Assembly: GCF_001439805.1 (NCBI RefSeq)
Contig: NZ_JYLK01000001.1
Coordinates: forward strand, 1 to 64,000
Length of the DNA: 64,000 bases
Reading direction: 5' to 3'
DNA from: Pseudomonas trivialis
GTDB lineage: Bacteria; Pseudomonadota; Gammaproteobacteria; Pseudomonadales; Pseudomonadaceae
Shown here: one piece after another, positions 44,843-54,809 of the stretch
Numbering within the stretch: the stretch's first letter is position 1
Layout of the letters: the number at the start of each line of letters is the position of its first letter
The notes under the pieces: model-generated
What the model saw: the letters and a program-made list of their open reading frames with translations, nothing else
Told to the model about the DNA's origin: nothing
The model's database searches: none
Translations under genes and position numbers: made by a program

Positions 44843-45562
44843 ATGAAGCCGTTCACCTCCCGTTATCTGCTCCTTGCCGCATTTTCCCTGCTGCTGGGCG
44901 CCTGTCAAAGCACACCGCCCGCCGCCCTCGCGACGCCGGACGCTCGCGCTGCGGCCATCGCGCAGCTGGAGCAAAACCTGGCCAGCAGCGAGCTGGCCAC
45001 CGCCGAGGACCAACTGGCGGCCTTGCAGGCACAAACACCCAATGACCCGGCGCTGGAGGCTTACCAACGCCAGTTGGCCGAAGCCTACCTGCAGCGCAGC
45101 CAGATCGTCCTGCAAAAGGGCGACGTCAACGCTGCCGCCACCGCCCTGAGCCGTGCCCGTGCGCTGATGCCCAAGGCGCCGGCCCTCACCGGCGGCGTCA
45201 ACAGTGCGATCAGCCATGCGCGCAAAGCCGAGCTGGACAAAGCCGAGGCTGCCCTGAAAGCCGCCGAAGCCAAGCCGCCCGCCAAGGTCATCGACCCGGC
45301 GGCGCCCAGCACTACGGTGGCGTTGAACCTCACCGATATCGAAGCCCTGCGCCATCAGCTGGATGCGATTGCCACCGATGTGGTGAATTACCAGTGCGAC
45401 GTGAGCATCCAGGCGCCGCGCACCGAGGATTACCCGTGGCTGGCCACATTACTGACCAAACGGGTGAAGCGGATTGATTCGGGGTACGAGCTGAAGATCC
45501 ACCGGCAGATCCTGAAACACATTCCGGCGCAAGTTGTGCTGATTCCGCGCAAGGCGGAATAA
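44843..45562 (+). CDS. Hypothetical lipoprotein with TPR-like helices
   Basis: The 239-residue product has lipobox LLGAC (Cys 21), an Ala/Gln-rich helical region (residues 40-150) in which paired helices resemble tetratricopeptide repeats, and a C-terminal beta-like domain (VVNYQCDVSIQAPRTED). The gene follows znuB by 37 bp with AGGA at the start and may be cotranscribed with the zinc genes. The same gene lies after znuB in P. aeruginosa. No function is known. Confidence 0.78.
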   Translation: MKPFTSRYLLLAAFSLLLGACQSTPPAALATPDARAAAIAQLEQNLASSELATAEDQLAALQAQTPNDPALEAYQRQLAEAYLQRSQIVLQKGDVNAAATALSRARALMPKAPALTGGVNSAISHARKAELDKAEAALKAAEAKPPAKVIDPAAPSTTVALNLTDIEALRHQLDAIATDVVNYQCDVSIQAPRTEDYPWLATLLTKRVKRIDSGYELKIHRQILKHIPAQVVLIPRKAE

Positions 45563-45564
45563 CG

Positions 45565-45637
45565 CAAATCGGGAGCAAGCCCCCTCCCACCCCTGGAACG
45601 CATTCCAAAGGTGGGAGGGGGCTTGCTCCCGATTGCG
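45565..45637. repeat. REP doublet C (inverted pair)
   Basis: ATCGGGAGCAAGCCCCCTCC and its reverse complement face each other around an 18-base spacer that itself can form TGGAA / TTCCA. It lies between the convergent lipoprotein gene and katE. Confidence 0.9.
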
Positions 45638-45657
45638 GTTTAAGAAACAACCAATAG

Positions 45658-47799
45658 TTAAGCCGGAATCGCCTTGGCCTTCACCTCACGATCCCACACC
45701 CTGTGTTCGGCAATCGCCGCAAAGAACGCCTTGAACGCCTTCGCATCCGCACCCACGATCAGCCCCTCGTCCGCCTCCAGTTTCAGCAGATCCAACAGCG
45801 GCTTCACGTCACTGGCGACCGCAATCGCCTTCAGGTGCTTGTACGCCTCCAACACATAGTGCAGCGCCACACCGTCACCGCTCAGCGCGTCCACCGAGGC
45901 TTTACCGCCCGGGATAAACACCGCGTCAAAGGCAATCGACGGCATGCCTTCCATCGACGCATCCACCGGCAGCGCTTTGCCATCCGCCGTGGTCACAGGC
46001 GCCGAAGTCGGCCCCAGCAACTTGGCGTGGGCACCTTCTGCCTCCAGCGCTTTTTTCATCGCGTCAATCGCTGCGCCGTCCACGCCGTTGGCGGCCAGAA
46101 TCGCCACCTTGCGCGTTTTGATATCACCCGACAGCAGGTTCACCTGACTCAAGGCCGGCGATTTTTTTACCGAGGTCTCACGCGCAGGCACGGTGCCTTT
46201 GGTCGGTGCTGGCAGGCCCAGGTTCTGCGCAACGCGCTTGGCCAGTTCCAGGTCGATGTTGGCGAGGATTTCGTTGACCTGACGGGCACGGATGTACTCG
46301 CGCTCGACCTTGCCCAACTCGAAGCTGTAAGCCGCGATGATGTGCTCTTTCTCGTGGTGGCTCATGCTGTTGAAAAACAGCGTGGCCTGGGAAAAGTGAT
46401 CGCCGAACGACTCGCTGCGCTCACGCACCTTGTTGGCGTCAACACGCTCGTAATAGGTTTCGAAACCGCCGTCAGTCGGGCCTGCCGGTGTTTCTTTCGG
46501 CCAGCCGCCGTCGATGGAGTTCGGCTCGTAGGCGGCGCGGCCCTTGTCGATCACGGTGCGGTGCTGCGCGTCGCGCTGGCCATTATGGAACGGCGCAACC
46601 GGACGGTTGATCGGGATCTCGTGAAAGTTCGGCCCGCCCAGTCGGCTGATCTGCGTATCCGTATAGGAAAACAGACGGCCTTGCAGCAGCGGGTCATTGG
46701 TGAAATCGATACCCGGCACGATGTGGCCTGGGCAAAAGGCAACCTGCTCGACCTCGGCGAAGAAGTTATCCGGGTTGCGGTTAAGCACCATCTTGCCCAG
46801 CGGGGTGATCGGCACCAGCTCTTCGGGGATGATCTTGGTCGGGTCGAGCAGGTCAAAGTCGAAGTTATGCTCGTCTTCTTCTGCAACGATCTGAACACCC
46901 AGCTCCCATTCAGGGTAGTCGCCGCTCTCAATCGCTTCCCACAGGTCGCGACGGTGGTAGTCGGTGTCTTTACCGGCCAGCTTCTGCGCTTCGTCCCACA
47001 CCAGGGAGCAGGTGCCGACCTTTGGCCGCCAGTGAAACTTGACGAAGCTTGACTTGCCTTCGGTGTTGATCAAACGGAAGGTGTGCACGCCAAAACCCTG
47101 CATGGCACGCAGGCTTTTTGGAATGGCACGGTCGGACATGGCCCAGATCACCATGTGCGCCGATTCCGGCTGCAGTGACACGAAGTCCCAGAAGGTATCG
47201 TGGGCCGAACCGCCGGTAGGAATCTCGTTGTGCGGCTCCGGCTTTACGGCGTGCACAAAGTCAGGAAACTTGATTGCGTCCTGAATGAAAAACACCGGCA
47301 TGTTGTTGCCCACCAAGTCGAAGTTGCCTTCCTCGGTGAAGAACTTCACGGCAAAACCACGCACGTCACGCACTGTGTCGCCAGAGCCACGTGGGCCCTG
47401 CACGGTGGAGAAGCGCGCGAACACCGGAGTTTTATGCTCCGGCATACGCAGGAAACCAGCCTTGCTCAGCGCAGAGTGGTCTTCGTAAGTCTGGAAGTAA
47501 CCATGGGCGCCGGTGCCACGGGCATGCACGATGCGCTCTGGGATGCGTTCATGGTCAAAGTGCGTGATCTTTTCACGCATGATGAAATCTTCGAGCAGCG
47601 AGGGGCCGCGAGCGCCCACCTTCAAGCTGTTCTGGTTGTCGGAAATCTTCACGCCCTGATTGGTGCGCAGCGCCTGTCCGGTTGCGTCGGAGCGGAATTC
47701 TTCCAAAGCCTGCAATTTGGCGTTGGTGTTGCCACGGTCAAGGGTATCGGTGCCCGCGAGTTCACTCTTCGGCGGGGTGGCTGGCTTCTTGGTACTCAT
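45658..47799 (-). CDS. katE: Catalase HPII, large-subunit monofunctional catalase
   Basis: The 713-residue clade 2 catalase has the catalytic His (H92 in RIVHARG), the distal Asn segment [12 protein letters not shown], the haem-binding [14 protein letters not shown] and a C-terminal flavodoxin/DJ-1-like domain (about residues 560-710, [17 protein letters not shown] and [11 protein letters not shown]). It breaks down H2O2, typically in stationary phase under RpoS. The ribosome site AAGGAG lies before the ATG. It is monocistronic. Confidence 0.95.
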   Translation of the reverse strand: MSTKKPATPPKSELAGTDTLDRGNTNAKLQALEEFRSDATGQALRTNQGVKISDNQNSLKVGARGPSLLEDFIMREKITHFDHERIPERIVHARGTGAHGYFQTYEDHSALSKAGFLRMPEHKTPVFARFSTVQGPRGSGDTVRDVRGFAVKFFTEEGNFDLVGNNMPVFFIQDAIKFPDFVHAVKPEPHNEIPTGGSAHDTFWDFVSLQPESAHMVIWAMSDRAIPKSLRAMQGFGVHTFRLINTEGKSSFVKFHWRPKVGTCSLVWDEAQKLAGKDTDYHRRDLWEAIESGDYPEWELGVQIVAEEDEHNFDFDLLDPTKIIPEELVPITPLGKMVLNRNPDNFFAEVEQVAFCPGHIVPGIDFTNDPLLQGRLFSYTDTQISRLGGPNFHEIPINRPVAPFHNGQRDAQHRTVIDKGRAAYEPNSIDGGWPKETPAGPTDGGFETYYERVDANKVRERSESFGDHFSQATLFFNSMSHHEKEHIIAAYSFELGKVEREYIRARQVNEILANIDLELAKRVAQNLGLPAPTKGTVPARETSVKKSPALSQVNLLSGDIKTRKVAILAANGVDGAAIDAMKKALEAEGAHAKLLGPTSAPVTTADGKALPVDASMEGMPSIAFDAVFIPGGKASVDALSGDGVALHYVLEAYKHLKAIAVASDVKPLLDLLKLEADEGLIVGADAKAFKAFFAAIAEHRVWDREVKAKAIPA

Positions 47800-48064
47800 C
47801 AGTCAAAACTCCTTATTCAAAGTGGCCAGAGCGTTCCCCGGCTCTTTTGAGCAAAACCCCAGGCACGGTACCTGGGAAATCGAGTTGCTTAAGTAGTGAC
47901 TGATGAGGTTTTGGGCCGTTCCTTTTTTATGACCTTTGATCGCGTTATTGCCAAATCGCTGGTTGAATACGAAATAAATGCTAAGAAAGACTATACGGAC
48001 AGGCTAAAATGCGCGCCCGGCTAACCGCTGATCCCTTTTCCATGCGCCCCACAAGGTTCGCTAC
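47800..48064. other. Divergent intergenic region between katE and metN
   Basis: No gene is seen. It has a hairpin CCCAGG / CCTGGG (about 47859-47877) in the katE leader, followed by GTTTTG on the minus strand, which could affect katE expression. A TAAAAT at 48005-48010 might be the metN -10, without a good -35. Confidence 0.4.
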
Positions 48065-49072
48065 GTGATCGAGTTTCAAAACGTCCATAAAACCTACCGC
48101 GTCGCCGGTAGGGATATCCCCGCCCTGCACCCCACCAGCCTGCGCGTCGAAAACGGCCAGGTGTTCGGCCTCATCGGCCACTCGGGTGCGGGTAAAAGTA
48201 CGCTGCTGCGCCTGATCAACCGCCTCGAAGAACCGAGTGGCGGGCAGATCACGGTCGACGGCGAAGAAGTCACCGCACTGGACGCCAACGGCCTGCGCCG
48301 CTTCCGTCAGCAGGTCGGGATGATTTTCCAGCACTTCAACCTGCTGGCGTCCAAGACCGTCGCCGACAACGTGGCACTGCCGCTGACCCTGGCCGGCGAG
48401 TTGTCGCGCAAGGCCATCGACCTGCGCGTGGCCGAGTTGCTTGCCCGCGTGGGCCTGTCGGACCACGCCAAAAAATACCCGGCGCAGCTGTCCGGCGGCC
48501 AGAAACAGCGCGTCGGCATCGCCCGCGCCCTGGCGACCAAGCCGAAAATCCTGCTGTGTGATGAAGCCACCAGCGCCCTTGACCCGCAAACCACGGCGTC
48601 GGTTTTGCAGTTGCTGGCCGAGATCAACCGCGAGCTGAAGCTGACCATCGTGCTGATCACCCATGAAATGGACGTGATCCGCCGCGTGTGCGACCAGGTG
48701 GCCGTGATGGACGCCGGCGTTATAGTCGAACAAGGCTCGGTAGCCGAAGTGTTCCTGCACCCCAAGCACCCGACCACCAAGCGTTTCGTGCAGGAAGCCG
48801 ACCAGATCGACGAAAGCGAGCAGCGCGATGATTTCGCCCACGTGCCAGGCCGCATCGTGCGCCTGACATTCCAGGGCGAAGCGACCTACGCGCCACTGCT
48901 GGGTACCGTCGCCCGTGAAACGGGGGTGGACTACAGCATCCTCGCCGGTCGGATTGACCGCATCAAGGATATTCCCTACGGGCAACTGACCCTGGCCGTC
49001 ACCGGCGGTGACATGGACGCGGCGTTTGCGCGATTTACCGCTGCCGATGTCCATATGGAGGTGCTGCGCTGA
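48065..49072 (+). CDS. metN: D-methionine ABC transporter ATP-binding protein
   Basis: The 335-residue ATPase has Walker [10 protein letters not shown], signature [14 protein letters not shown] and Walker [14 protein letters not shown], followed by a C-terminal NIL domain (about residues 255-335) that binds methionine and inhibits transport in E. coli MetN. The start is GTG at 48065, with AAGG about 10 bases before. Its stop overlaps the metI ATG by one base. Confidence 0.93.
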   Translation: MIEFQNVHKTYRVAGRDIPALHPTSLRVENGQVFGLIGHSGAGKSTLLRLINRLEEPSGGQITVDGEEVTALDANGLRRFRQQVGMIFQHFNLLASKTVADNVALPLTLAGELSRKAIDLRVAELLARVGLSDHAKKYPAQLSGGQKQRVGIARALATKPKILLCDEATSALDPQTTASVLQLLAEINRELKLTIVLITHEMDVIRRVCDQVAVMDAGVIVEQGSVAEVFLHPKHPTTKRFVQEADQIDESEQRDDFAHVPGRIVRLTFQGEATYAPLLGTVARETGVDYSILAGRIDRIKDIPYGQLTLAVTGGDMDAAFARFTAADVHMEVLR

Positions 49073-49746
49073 TGGACGTATTACTGCACTACTTCGATAA
49101 GGTTGACTGGGCTGACATATGGGTTGCCACTGGCGACACCATGCTGATGCTCAGCACCTCGCTGCTGTTCACCATACTGGTGGGCCTGCCACTGGGCATT
49201 CTGCTGTTTCTGTTCAGCCCACGGCAGCTGCTTGAGCAAAAAGCCACCTATGGCGTACTGGCATTTATCGTCAACGCTATACGCTCTCTGCCGTTTATCA
49301 TTCTGCTGATTGTGATGATACCGACGACGGTCTTCATCACTGGCACTTCGCTTGGCGTGGCCGGCGCGATTCCACCGCTGGTGGTAGGTGCTTCGACGTT
49401 CTTCGCGCGGCTGGTGGAAACCGCATTGCGTGAGGTGGATCGCGGCATCATCGAGGCGACCCAAGCCATGGGCGCCACCACTCGGCAGATCATCGTCAAG
49501 GCGCTTCTGCCGGAGGCAAAACCCGGCATCATTGCGGCAATCACCGTCACCGCTATCGCTCTGGTGGGTTACACCGCCATGGCAGGCGTGGTGGGCGCCG
49601 GTGGTTTGGGTGACCTGGCGATCCGTTATGGATACCAGCGTTTCCAAAACGATGTCATGGTCGTTACCGTCATCATGCTGATTGTGCTGGTACAAATTCT
49701 GCAGACCATCGGCGACAAGCTGGTGACACACTATTCTCGAAAATAA
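49072..49746 (+). CDS. metI: D-methionine ABC transporter permease
   Basis: The 224-residue protein has five hydrophobic helices and the EAA loop (REVDRGIIEATQAMGATTRQIIVKALLPEAKPG) in shortened form: EATQAMGATTRQ. It is the membrane subunit of the MetNIQ importer. The gene is translationally coupled to metN. Confidence 0.94.
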   Translation: MDVLLHYFDKVDWADIWVATGDTMLMLSTSLLFTILVGLPLGILLFLFSPRQLLEQKATYGVLAFIVNAIRSLPFIILLIVMIPTTVFITGTSLGVAGAIPPLVVGASTFFARLVETALREVDRGIIEATQAMGATTRQIIVKALLPEAKPGIIAAITVTAIALVGYTAMAGVVGAGGLGDLAIRYGYQRFQNDVMVVTVIMLIVLVQILQTIGDKLVTHYSRK

Positions 49747-49797
49747 CGGCCATTGCCCGCCAGAAGCCGGCAATTAACCGAACAAGGAGCTTGCTGC

Positions 49798-50568
49798 ATG
49801 AAAAAACTACTGGTCGCTTTTGCCGCCGTTGCGGCGTTTTCCGCCCACGCCGAGACCCTCACCGTTGCAGCCTCGCCGGTACCGCACGCGGAAATCCTCG
49901 AGTTCGTGAAGCCTGCCCTGGCCAAAGAAGGCGTGGACCTGCAGGTCAAAGTCTTTACCGACTACGTGCAGCCCAACGTGCAGGTGGCGGAAAAACGCCT
50001 GGACGCCAACTTTTTCCAGCACCAGCCGTACCTGGATGAGTTCAACAAGGCCAAGGGCACTCACCTGGTGAGCGTTGGCGGCGTACACCTGGAACCTTTG
50101 GGCGCGTATTCCAGCAAGTACAAGAAGCTCGACGAGCTGCCGGACGGCGCCAACGTGGTCATCCCCAACGACGCCACCAACGGCGGCCGCGCCCTGTTGC
50201 TGCTGGCCAAAAACGGCCTGATCACCCTGAAGGACCCGACCAACATCCTGTCGACCATCAAGGACATCACCGGCAACCCGAAAAACCTGAAATTCCGCGA
50301 ACTCGAAGCCGCCACCCTGCCGCGCGTGCTGACCCAGGTTGACCTGGCACTGATCAACACCAACTACGCCCTGGAAGCCAAGCTGGACCCTTCCAAGGAC
50401 GCGCTGGTGATCGAAGGCAGCGACTCGCCTTACGTGAACATCCTGGTGACCCGCGAAGACAACAAGGACTCGGACGCCGTGAAGAAACTGGTAGCCGCCT
50501 TGCACACCCCTGAAGTGAAGCAATTCATCGAAGAGAAATACAAGGGCGCGATCAAGCCGGCGTTTTGA
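49798..50568 (+). CDS. metQ: Methionine ABC transporter substrate-binding protein
   Basis: The 256-residue protein is of the NlpA/MetQ family (AASPVPHAEILEFVKPALAKE, NPKNLKFRELEAATLPR). The ATG at 49798 follows AAGGAG. Its signal peptide ends SAHAET with no Cys, so it is probably a soluble periplasmic protein and not a lipoprotein like E. coli MetQ. It closes the metNIQ operon. Confidence 0.92.
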   Translation: MKKLLVAFAAVAAFSAHAETLTVAASPVPHAEILEFVKPALAKEGVDLQVKVFTDYVQPNVQVAEKRLDANFFQHQPYLDEFNKAKGTHLVSVGGVHLEPLGAYSSKYKKLDELPDGANVVIPNDATNGGRALLLLAKNGLITLKDPTNILSTIKDITGNPKNLKFRELEAATLPRVLTQVDLALINTNYALEAKLDPSKDALVIEGSDSPYVNILVTREDNKDSDAVKKLVAALHTPEVKQFIEEKYKGAIKPAF

Positions 50569-50585
50569 TTCGGCCCTGAATACCC

Positions 50586-50607
50586 GACCTCCAGCCTGAT
50601 GGAGGTC
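50586..50607 (+). terminator. Hairpin after metQ
   Basis: GACCTCC and GGAGGTC form a 7-bp stem with an 8-base loop, starting 17 bp past the metQ stop. No T tract follows; the REP doublet comes directly after. It may be a weak terminator. Confidence 0.45.
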
Positions 50608-50612
50608 AAAAA

Positions 50613-50708
50613 TGTGGGAGGGGGCTTGCTCCCGATGGCAGTGTTTCAGTCAACTGATATGTCGACTGACTCACCGCTATCGGGAGCAAGCCCCCTCCCA
50701 TTTTTTTG
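50613..50708. repeat. REP doublet D (inverted pair)
   Basis: TGTGGGAGGGGGCTTGCTCC (50613 onward) is paired with its inverted copy (50678-50701) across a 41-base spacer. The second copy ends in TTTTTTT, giving a terminator-like hairpin between convergent metQ and the SCO gene. Confidence 0.88.
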
Positions 50709-50716
50709 TGCCGGCC

Positions 50717-51352
50717 TTACTTGCGCAGCAACAACCCCGGCAACTGTGCCACCAGCTTCTGGTTGTTCAACGGCGCGCGGATAAACCCGCGCTGGGTACC
50801 GTCCGGCCCGATAATCGCCAGGTTGCCACTATGGTCGACGGTGTAGTTTGGCTTGCTGGTATCAGCCGGAATAAACGGGATGCTCACGGCATTGGACACC
50901 TTCTGCACATCATCCACTGTCGCACCGGTCAGGCCGCGGAACTGCGGATCGAAGTAACCCAAATACTGCTTGAGCTGCGTCGGGGTGTCGCGATGCGGGT
51001 CGACGCTCACCAGGATCACCTGCAATTTATCCACAGCCTCCTTGGGCAACTCACTCTTGATTTGGCGCAACTGGGCGAGGGTGGTGGGGCAGATGTCCGG
51101 GCAGAAGGTGTAGCCGAAGAACAGCAGGCTCCACTTGCCTTTCAACTCGTTGACGACCACTGGCTGGCCGTTCTGGTCTTGCAGGGTTACCGGTGGCAGT
51201 TGGCGACTTTGCGGCAGCAGGATAATGCCGGCGTCGATCAATGCCACAGAATCAACCTGGCCCCTTCCCGAAAGGGCCTTGTTAATGATCAGGCCCAGGA
51301 TCAACGCCACCAGGGCAATCAGGATGAAGACAGTTTTTTGAGTTCGAGTCAT
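50717..51352 (-). CDS. SCO family copper chaperone for cytochrome oxidase
   Basis: The 211-residue SCO/SenC protein has one N-terminal transmembrane helix (VFILIALVALILGLII), a thioredoxin-like periplasmic domain with copper-binding C84-P-D-I-C88 and a His in VDHSGNL near the end. It delivers copper to the CuA or CuB centre of cytochrome oxidases. It is 164 bp downstream of ctaG on the same strand; the other genes of an aa3 cluster are absent from the window. Confidence 0.9.
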   Translation of the reverse strand: MTRTQKTVFILIALVALILGLIINKALSGRGQVDSVALIDAGIILLPQSRQLPPVTLQDQNGQPVVVNELKGKWSLLFFGYTFCPDICPTTLAQLRQIKSELPKEAVDKLQVILVSVDPHRDTPTQLKQYLGYFDPQFRGLTGATVDDVQKVSNAVSIPFIPADTSKPNYTVDHSGNLAIIGPDGTQRGFIRAPLNNQKLVAQLPGLLLRK

Positions 51353-51516
51353 AGGGTCAACAGGAGTAGTGGTTTACGAGCAGGGCGATAAATGGCAGCA
51401 ACAGATGCGGGAGTGTAAAGCAGGAGAAGCAGCTGGGTGTAACGATGCTTCAGGCTATGTAGTACGTATCATGATTCAGCATGTATTTTTTTCGTCATGG
51501 AGAGGGCAAACAGTAG
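51353..51516. other. Gap between ctaG and the SCO gene, possible deletion scar
   Basis: The 164 bp hold no full gene. On the minus strand a short frame (MTKKIHAES then stop) begins 20 bp past ctaG. In related genomes oxidase subunit III and haem A synthesis genes would lie here. The sequence is too short and divergent to call a remnant of any one gene. Confidence 0.3.
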
Positions 51517-52068
51517 CTAGCCCTCGCCGCGCACGGCTACGGGCGATGAGTGCGCAGTGATATCGAACAACGTGTAAGCCAGCGTTATATGCGTCACATC
51601 ACTGGGCATGTCGCGGTCGACGAGGAACCGTACTGGCATTTCAATGCGCTCGCCGGGTTGCAGCACTTGCTGGGTGAAGCAGAAGCACTCGGTCTTGTGA
51701 AAGTACGGCGCGGCTTGCGCCGGGGAAATGCTCGGCACCGCCTGGGCGGTCATGGGTTTATCGGTGGGGTTGTAGGCCACGAACAGCATCTCGCTGACGG
51801 CGCCAGGGTGGACCACGACCTCACGGGCCTTGGCATGAAAATCCCACACCATATTGGCCGCATTCGTGGACTGAAACTGCACCCGCACCTGGCGCATCGA
51901 GTTCACCGCCTGCGATCCTTCGTATTGTCCGGCACCGCTGTCGTTGAGGCCGAACGCAGTGGACAGTGCGTCGTAGATGGGCACCAGAGCGAAGCTGAAA
52001 CCGAACATCACCACCGCGAGGATCAGCACGCGCGTAATAAACCGTTTGAGCGGAACAGATTCAGCCAT
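51517..52068 (-). CDS. ctaG: Cytochrome c oxidase assembly protein CtaG (Cox11)
   Basis: The 183-residue protein has one N-terminal transmembrane helix (VLILAVVMFGFSFALVPIYDAL) and a periplasmic immunoglobulin-like domain with the copper site C128-F-C130-F in KTECFCFTQQ. Cox11 inserts copper into the CuB site of aa3-type oxidases. The ATG at 52068 gives the family start MAESVPLKRF. It is an orphan here: no oxidase subunit gene lies on either side. Confidence 0.93.
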   Translation of the reverse strand: MAESVPLKRFITRVLILAVVMFGFSFALVPIYDALSTAFGLNDSGAGQYEGSQAVNSMRQVRVQFQSTNAANMVWDFHAKAREVVVHPGAVSEMLFVAYNPTDKPMTAQAVPSISPAQAAPYFHKTECFCFTQQVLQPGERIEMPVRFLVDRDMPSDVTHITLAYTLFDITAHSSPVAVRGEG

Positions 52069-52340
52069 AACACCCACCCAGTATCAGCAAGAGCAACACG
52101 ACCCTGAACATCGTCGAGTATAGACAGCGTTCGTAACCTCGCGATGTACCCGGGAAAATCAGTGAAAACGATCAATCCCACCCAATAAAGTCACGAGCAG
52201 AAACGTTTTTGCGACTAAAATTTGTAGGCGGTTATAGCGCCTGCGCATAACCATGAATTAATTATGACAAATGCATCTTAGGCGCCCGGATAAACGGGCT
52301 AACTTCTCCTCTTTCCTACACCTGCTTGACTGGAGCCACC
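52069..52340. other. Divergent gap between ctaG and the hypothetical gene, no aa3 subunits
   Basis: These 272 bp contain AT-rich promoter-like sequence (around 52245-52270) but no coding frame. Oxidase subunits I and II would be expected here by comparison with P. aeruginosa from memory. Confidence 0.4.
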
Positions 52341-52988
52341 ATGAACACCGCCGCATTGCGCGAGCAGATTTCCCGTGCCCATCACCACGAAGCCAGCACG
52401 GGCCTACTGGCCCTGCAACTGGAAAAACAATTGCCGCACCTGCATTCGGCCATTTCCCTGGCTGAACGTGATCGCAACGGGGTCATGACCCGCTTCGTCA
52501 CGGCCTACATCGACCTCGTCCCGGACCTGCTGGACGCTGCCAATGACGTCGCCCGCGCAGCCGGTATCGAAAGCCAGATCAAACCGGTACTGAAGATCGC
52601 CGAGCATTTTTTCCTGCAGCCACCGTCAATCATGGCCGGGCACGAGGGCCTGGAAAGTTTGCTCGATGAGGCCTACCTGGCACATCGCCTGGTGGAAGAA
52701 GTCAACGATCTGTATATCAAGCATTTCGGTCAGCCATTGATTCCGGCGGATACCACCGTGGCCAACCTGATTGCTCACCAGTTGATCGGCGAAGCCTTTG
52801 CCAACCAGTTGGACGAGGCCGTGCACCTGGCGGTGGATGAAATGCTCAACGAAGAGAGCTTTGCGCTGGAGTCGGTAGAGCGCTACCGGGAAAAGCTGAG
52901 AAGCCCGAACACCGAAGCTGCATGGAAGCGCTGGCCGTGCCTTTCACGGCAGTTGGGCGTTGAACTGGCACTGGATCAGCCTGCCTGA
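52341..52988 (+). CDS. Hypothetical all-helical protein
   Basis: The 215-residue protein has no signal peptide, transmembrane helix or recognised motif. It is predicted mostly helical (ALREQISRAHHHEASTGLLA, VEEVNDLYIKHFGQPLIPAD). The ATG at 52341 follows TGGAG; an upstream TTG at 52326 is less likely. A homologue seems to lie between the sulphate transporter and the aa3 genes in P. aeruginosa (PA0104, from memory). Confidence 0.7.
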   Translation: MNTAALREQISRAHHHEASTGLLALQLEKQLPHLHSAISLAERDRNGVMTRFVTAYIDLVPDLLDAANDVARAAGIESQIKPVLKIAEHFFLQPPSIMAGHEGLESLLDEAYLAHRLVEEVNDLYIKHFGQPLIPADTTVANLIAHQLIGEAFANQLDEAVHLAVDEMLNEESFALESVERYREKLRSPNTEAAWKRWPCLSRQLGVELALDQPA

Positions 52989-53107
52989 TCTGCACAGCCA
53001 AAAGATCAAATGTGGGCGAGCGCAAACGCCTTCTTAGCAAACAAAAATAACCTGTTGATGTTAAAGCCTGAAATTTCACACTGCGCATGAGCAGGCAACC
53101 ATACCCT

Positions 53108-53130
53108 TGTGGCGAGCGGGCTCGCCACAG
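53108..53130. repeat. REP-like hairpin, GTGGCGAGCGGGC class
   Basis: TGTGGCGAG and CTCGCCACA form a perfect 9-bp stem around a 4-base CGGG loop. It is the second copy of the class seen at 31039-31062 and lies in the gap between convergent genes. Confidence 0.72.
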
Positions 53131-53182
53131 AGGCTCCAACTTGCTGCGCGACAGTGCCACGTCGAAGGAGCCTCTCAGGTGT

Positions 53183-54724
53183 TCAAGCCGGGGCGGATCC
53201 AATCCCCGTTGTGGTCCTTATCCGCCCTTCCAGGCGACGCTTCAACCCCCGCGCCTCAATCACCAGCTTCGAGCCTTTCGCCGCATTTGCGCGACCCCAT
53301 TCCTCCAGCAACTCCAGGCATGAATGGTCGATGTAGCTCAGGTTATTGAGCGGCACATGGACAGTGGTCCCCGCCGGCACCGTCGACAGCACCTGGGTCA
53401 GCGCCGGTACCTTCAGGAAGGTCGCCGCACCGGTCAGGCGCAGTTCCATCTCGGCGTCCTGCGGCAGGTCGATCAGGCTGACTTTCAAGCGTGAGGCCTT
53501 GAACGCGAGCTTGAGCAATGTCAAACCGAAGCCCACCAGCACGCCCGTCAGCAAGTCGGTGAAAATGATCGCCAGGGCCGTGGCTGCGTAGGTGAACATC
53601 GGCATCCGCCCATAACGTCCAAGCGCCTTGAACGCCTTGATATCCACCAGCTTGATCCCGGTGTACACCAGCACGCCGGCCAGGCTCGCCACGGGAATGC
53701 TTTGCAGCACACTCGACAGCAGCAGCACGAAGCCCAGCAGCCACAGGCCGTGGAACATCGCCGACAAGCGCGTGGTCGCGCCAGCCTGAACGTTGGCCGA
53801 ACTGCGCACGATCACGCCAGTCATCGGCAGCGCGCCGACCAGACCGCAGAGCATGTTGCCTACACCTTGAGCAGACAATTCCTTGTCGAAGTCCGAGCGC
53901 TGCCCACTGTGCATACGGTCAACGGCGGCGGCGGACAGCAGGGTCTCAGCGCTGGCGATGAACGCCACGGCGAACGCCGCGATCAAGAGCTGCGGATCGG
54001 CCAGGTTGAGCAGGTCGCTGGGACGCAGCCAATCGATGGCGTCGGCCAGGTTTTCCGGTACTTCCACGCGCTTGACCTGCAACGCCAGCACCAGGCTGGT
54101 CACGGTCGCCAGGCCCACACCGAGCAGAGCGCCGGGCACAAAGCGCAGTTTCTGCGGGCGCAATTTGTCCCACAGGTACATCACCAGCATGGTCGTCAGA
54201 CCCAGCAGACCGGCCTGCCAGCCAAGACCGCCGCCCAGGGTCGGGATCGCTTCGACCAGCGCCGCCGGGAAGCCCGTGAGGTTGTCCAGCCCGGAAGGCT
54301 TGGGTGCACCGTCGAGCATCACATGCACCTGCGACAGCACAATCAATACGCCGATACCCGCGAGCATGCCGTACACCACTGCAGGCGCCGTCACACGGAA
54401 CCAGCAGCCCAGGCGCAAACGTCCGGCCACCAATTGCAGGAAGCCCGCCAGCAGCAGAATTGGCCCGAGCATCAGCATGCCGTGCTGACGCACCAGCTCG
54501 AACACCAACACCGCAAGGCCCGCCGCCGGGCCGCTGACCTGCAGCGGAGACCCCGCCAGCCAGCCCACCACCAGCCCGCCGATGATCCCCGTGATCAGAC
54601 CCTTGGCCGGCGGCATGCCGGACGCGATCGCGATCCCCATGCACAGGGGCAGGGCGACCAGAAACACAACCACGGAGGCAAGCAGCTCCCGTGGCAACAC
54701 AGCTTTCAATTGAGCAGCACGCAT
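53183..54724 (-). CDS. SulP family anion transporter with STAS domain
   Basis: The 513-residue protein has about 12 hydrophobic helices (LPRELLASVVVFLVALPLCMGIAIASG, LSAQGVGNMLCGLVGALPMTGVIVRSSAN) and a C-terminal STAS domain (about 430-500, FLKVPALTQVLSTVP, VHVPLNNLSYIDHSCLELL). SulP proteins carry sulphate, bicarbonate or dicarboxylates. The nearby carbonic anhydrase suggests bicarbonate. The ATG at 54724 was chosen over 54853, which would overlap the anhydrase gene. Confidence 0.9.
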   Translation of the reverse strand: MRAAQLKAVLPRELLASVVVFLVALPLCMGIAIASGMPPAKGLITGIIGGLVVGWLAGSPLQVSGPAAGLAVLVFELVRQHGMLMLGPILLLAGFLQLVAGRLRLGCWFRVTAPAVVYGMLAGIGVLIVLSQVHVMLDGAPKPSGLDNLTGFPAALVEAIPTLGGGLGWQAGLLGLTTMLVMYLWDKLRPQKLRFVPGALLGVGLATVTSLVLALQVKRVEVPENLADAIDWLRPSDLLNLADPQLLIAAFAVAFIASAETLLSAAAVDRMHSGQRSDFDKELSAQGVGNMLCGLVGALPMTGVIVRSSANVQAGATTRLSAMFHGLWLLGFVLLLSSVLQSIPVASLAGVLVYTGIKLVDIKAFKALGRYGRMPMFTYAATALAIIFTDLLTGVLVGFGLTLLKLAFKASRLKVSLIDLPQDAEMELRLTGAATFLKVPALTQVLSTVPAGTTVHVPLNNLSYIDHSCLELLEEWGRANAAKGSKLVIEARGLKRRLEGRIRTTTGIGSAPA

Positions 54725-54809
54725 GATGACTCTCCCGAGGCATTCGCCGGGCGCGGTAAAGCCCGGCTGCATCCATGGCAGCCACCGCTTTACCCGGCAG
54801 GGAAATGTG

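Noticed and set aside
45565..50708. Repeated GC-rich hairpins considered as a CRISPR array
   Set aside because: The copies are isolated inverted pairs with kilobase spacing and are REP elements; no regular spacers or cas genes occur.
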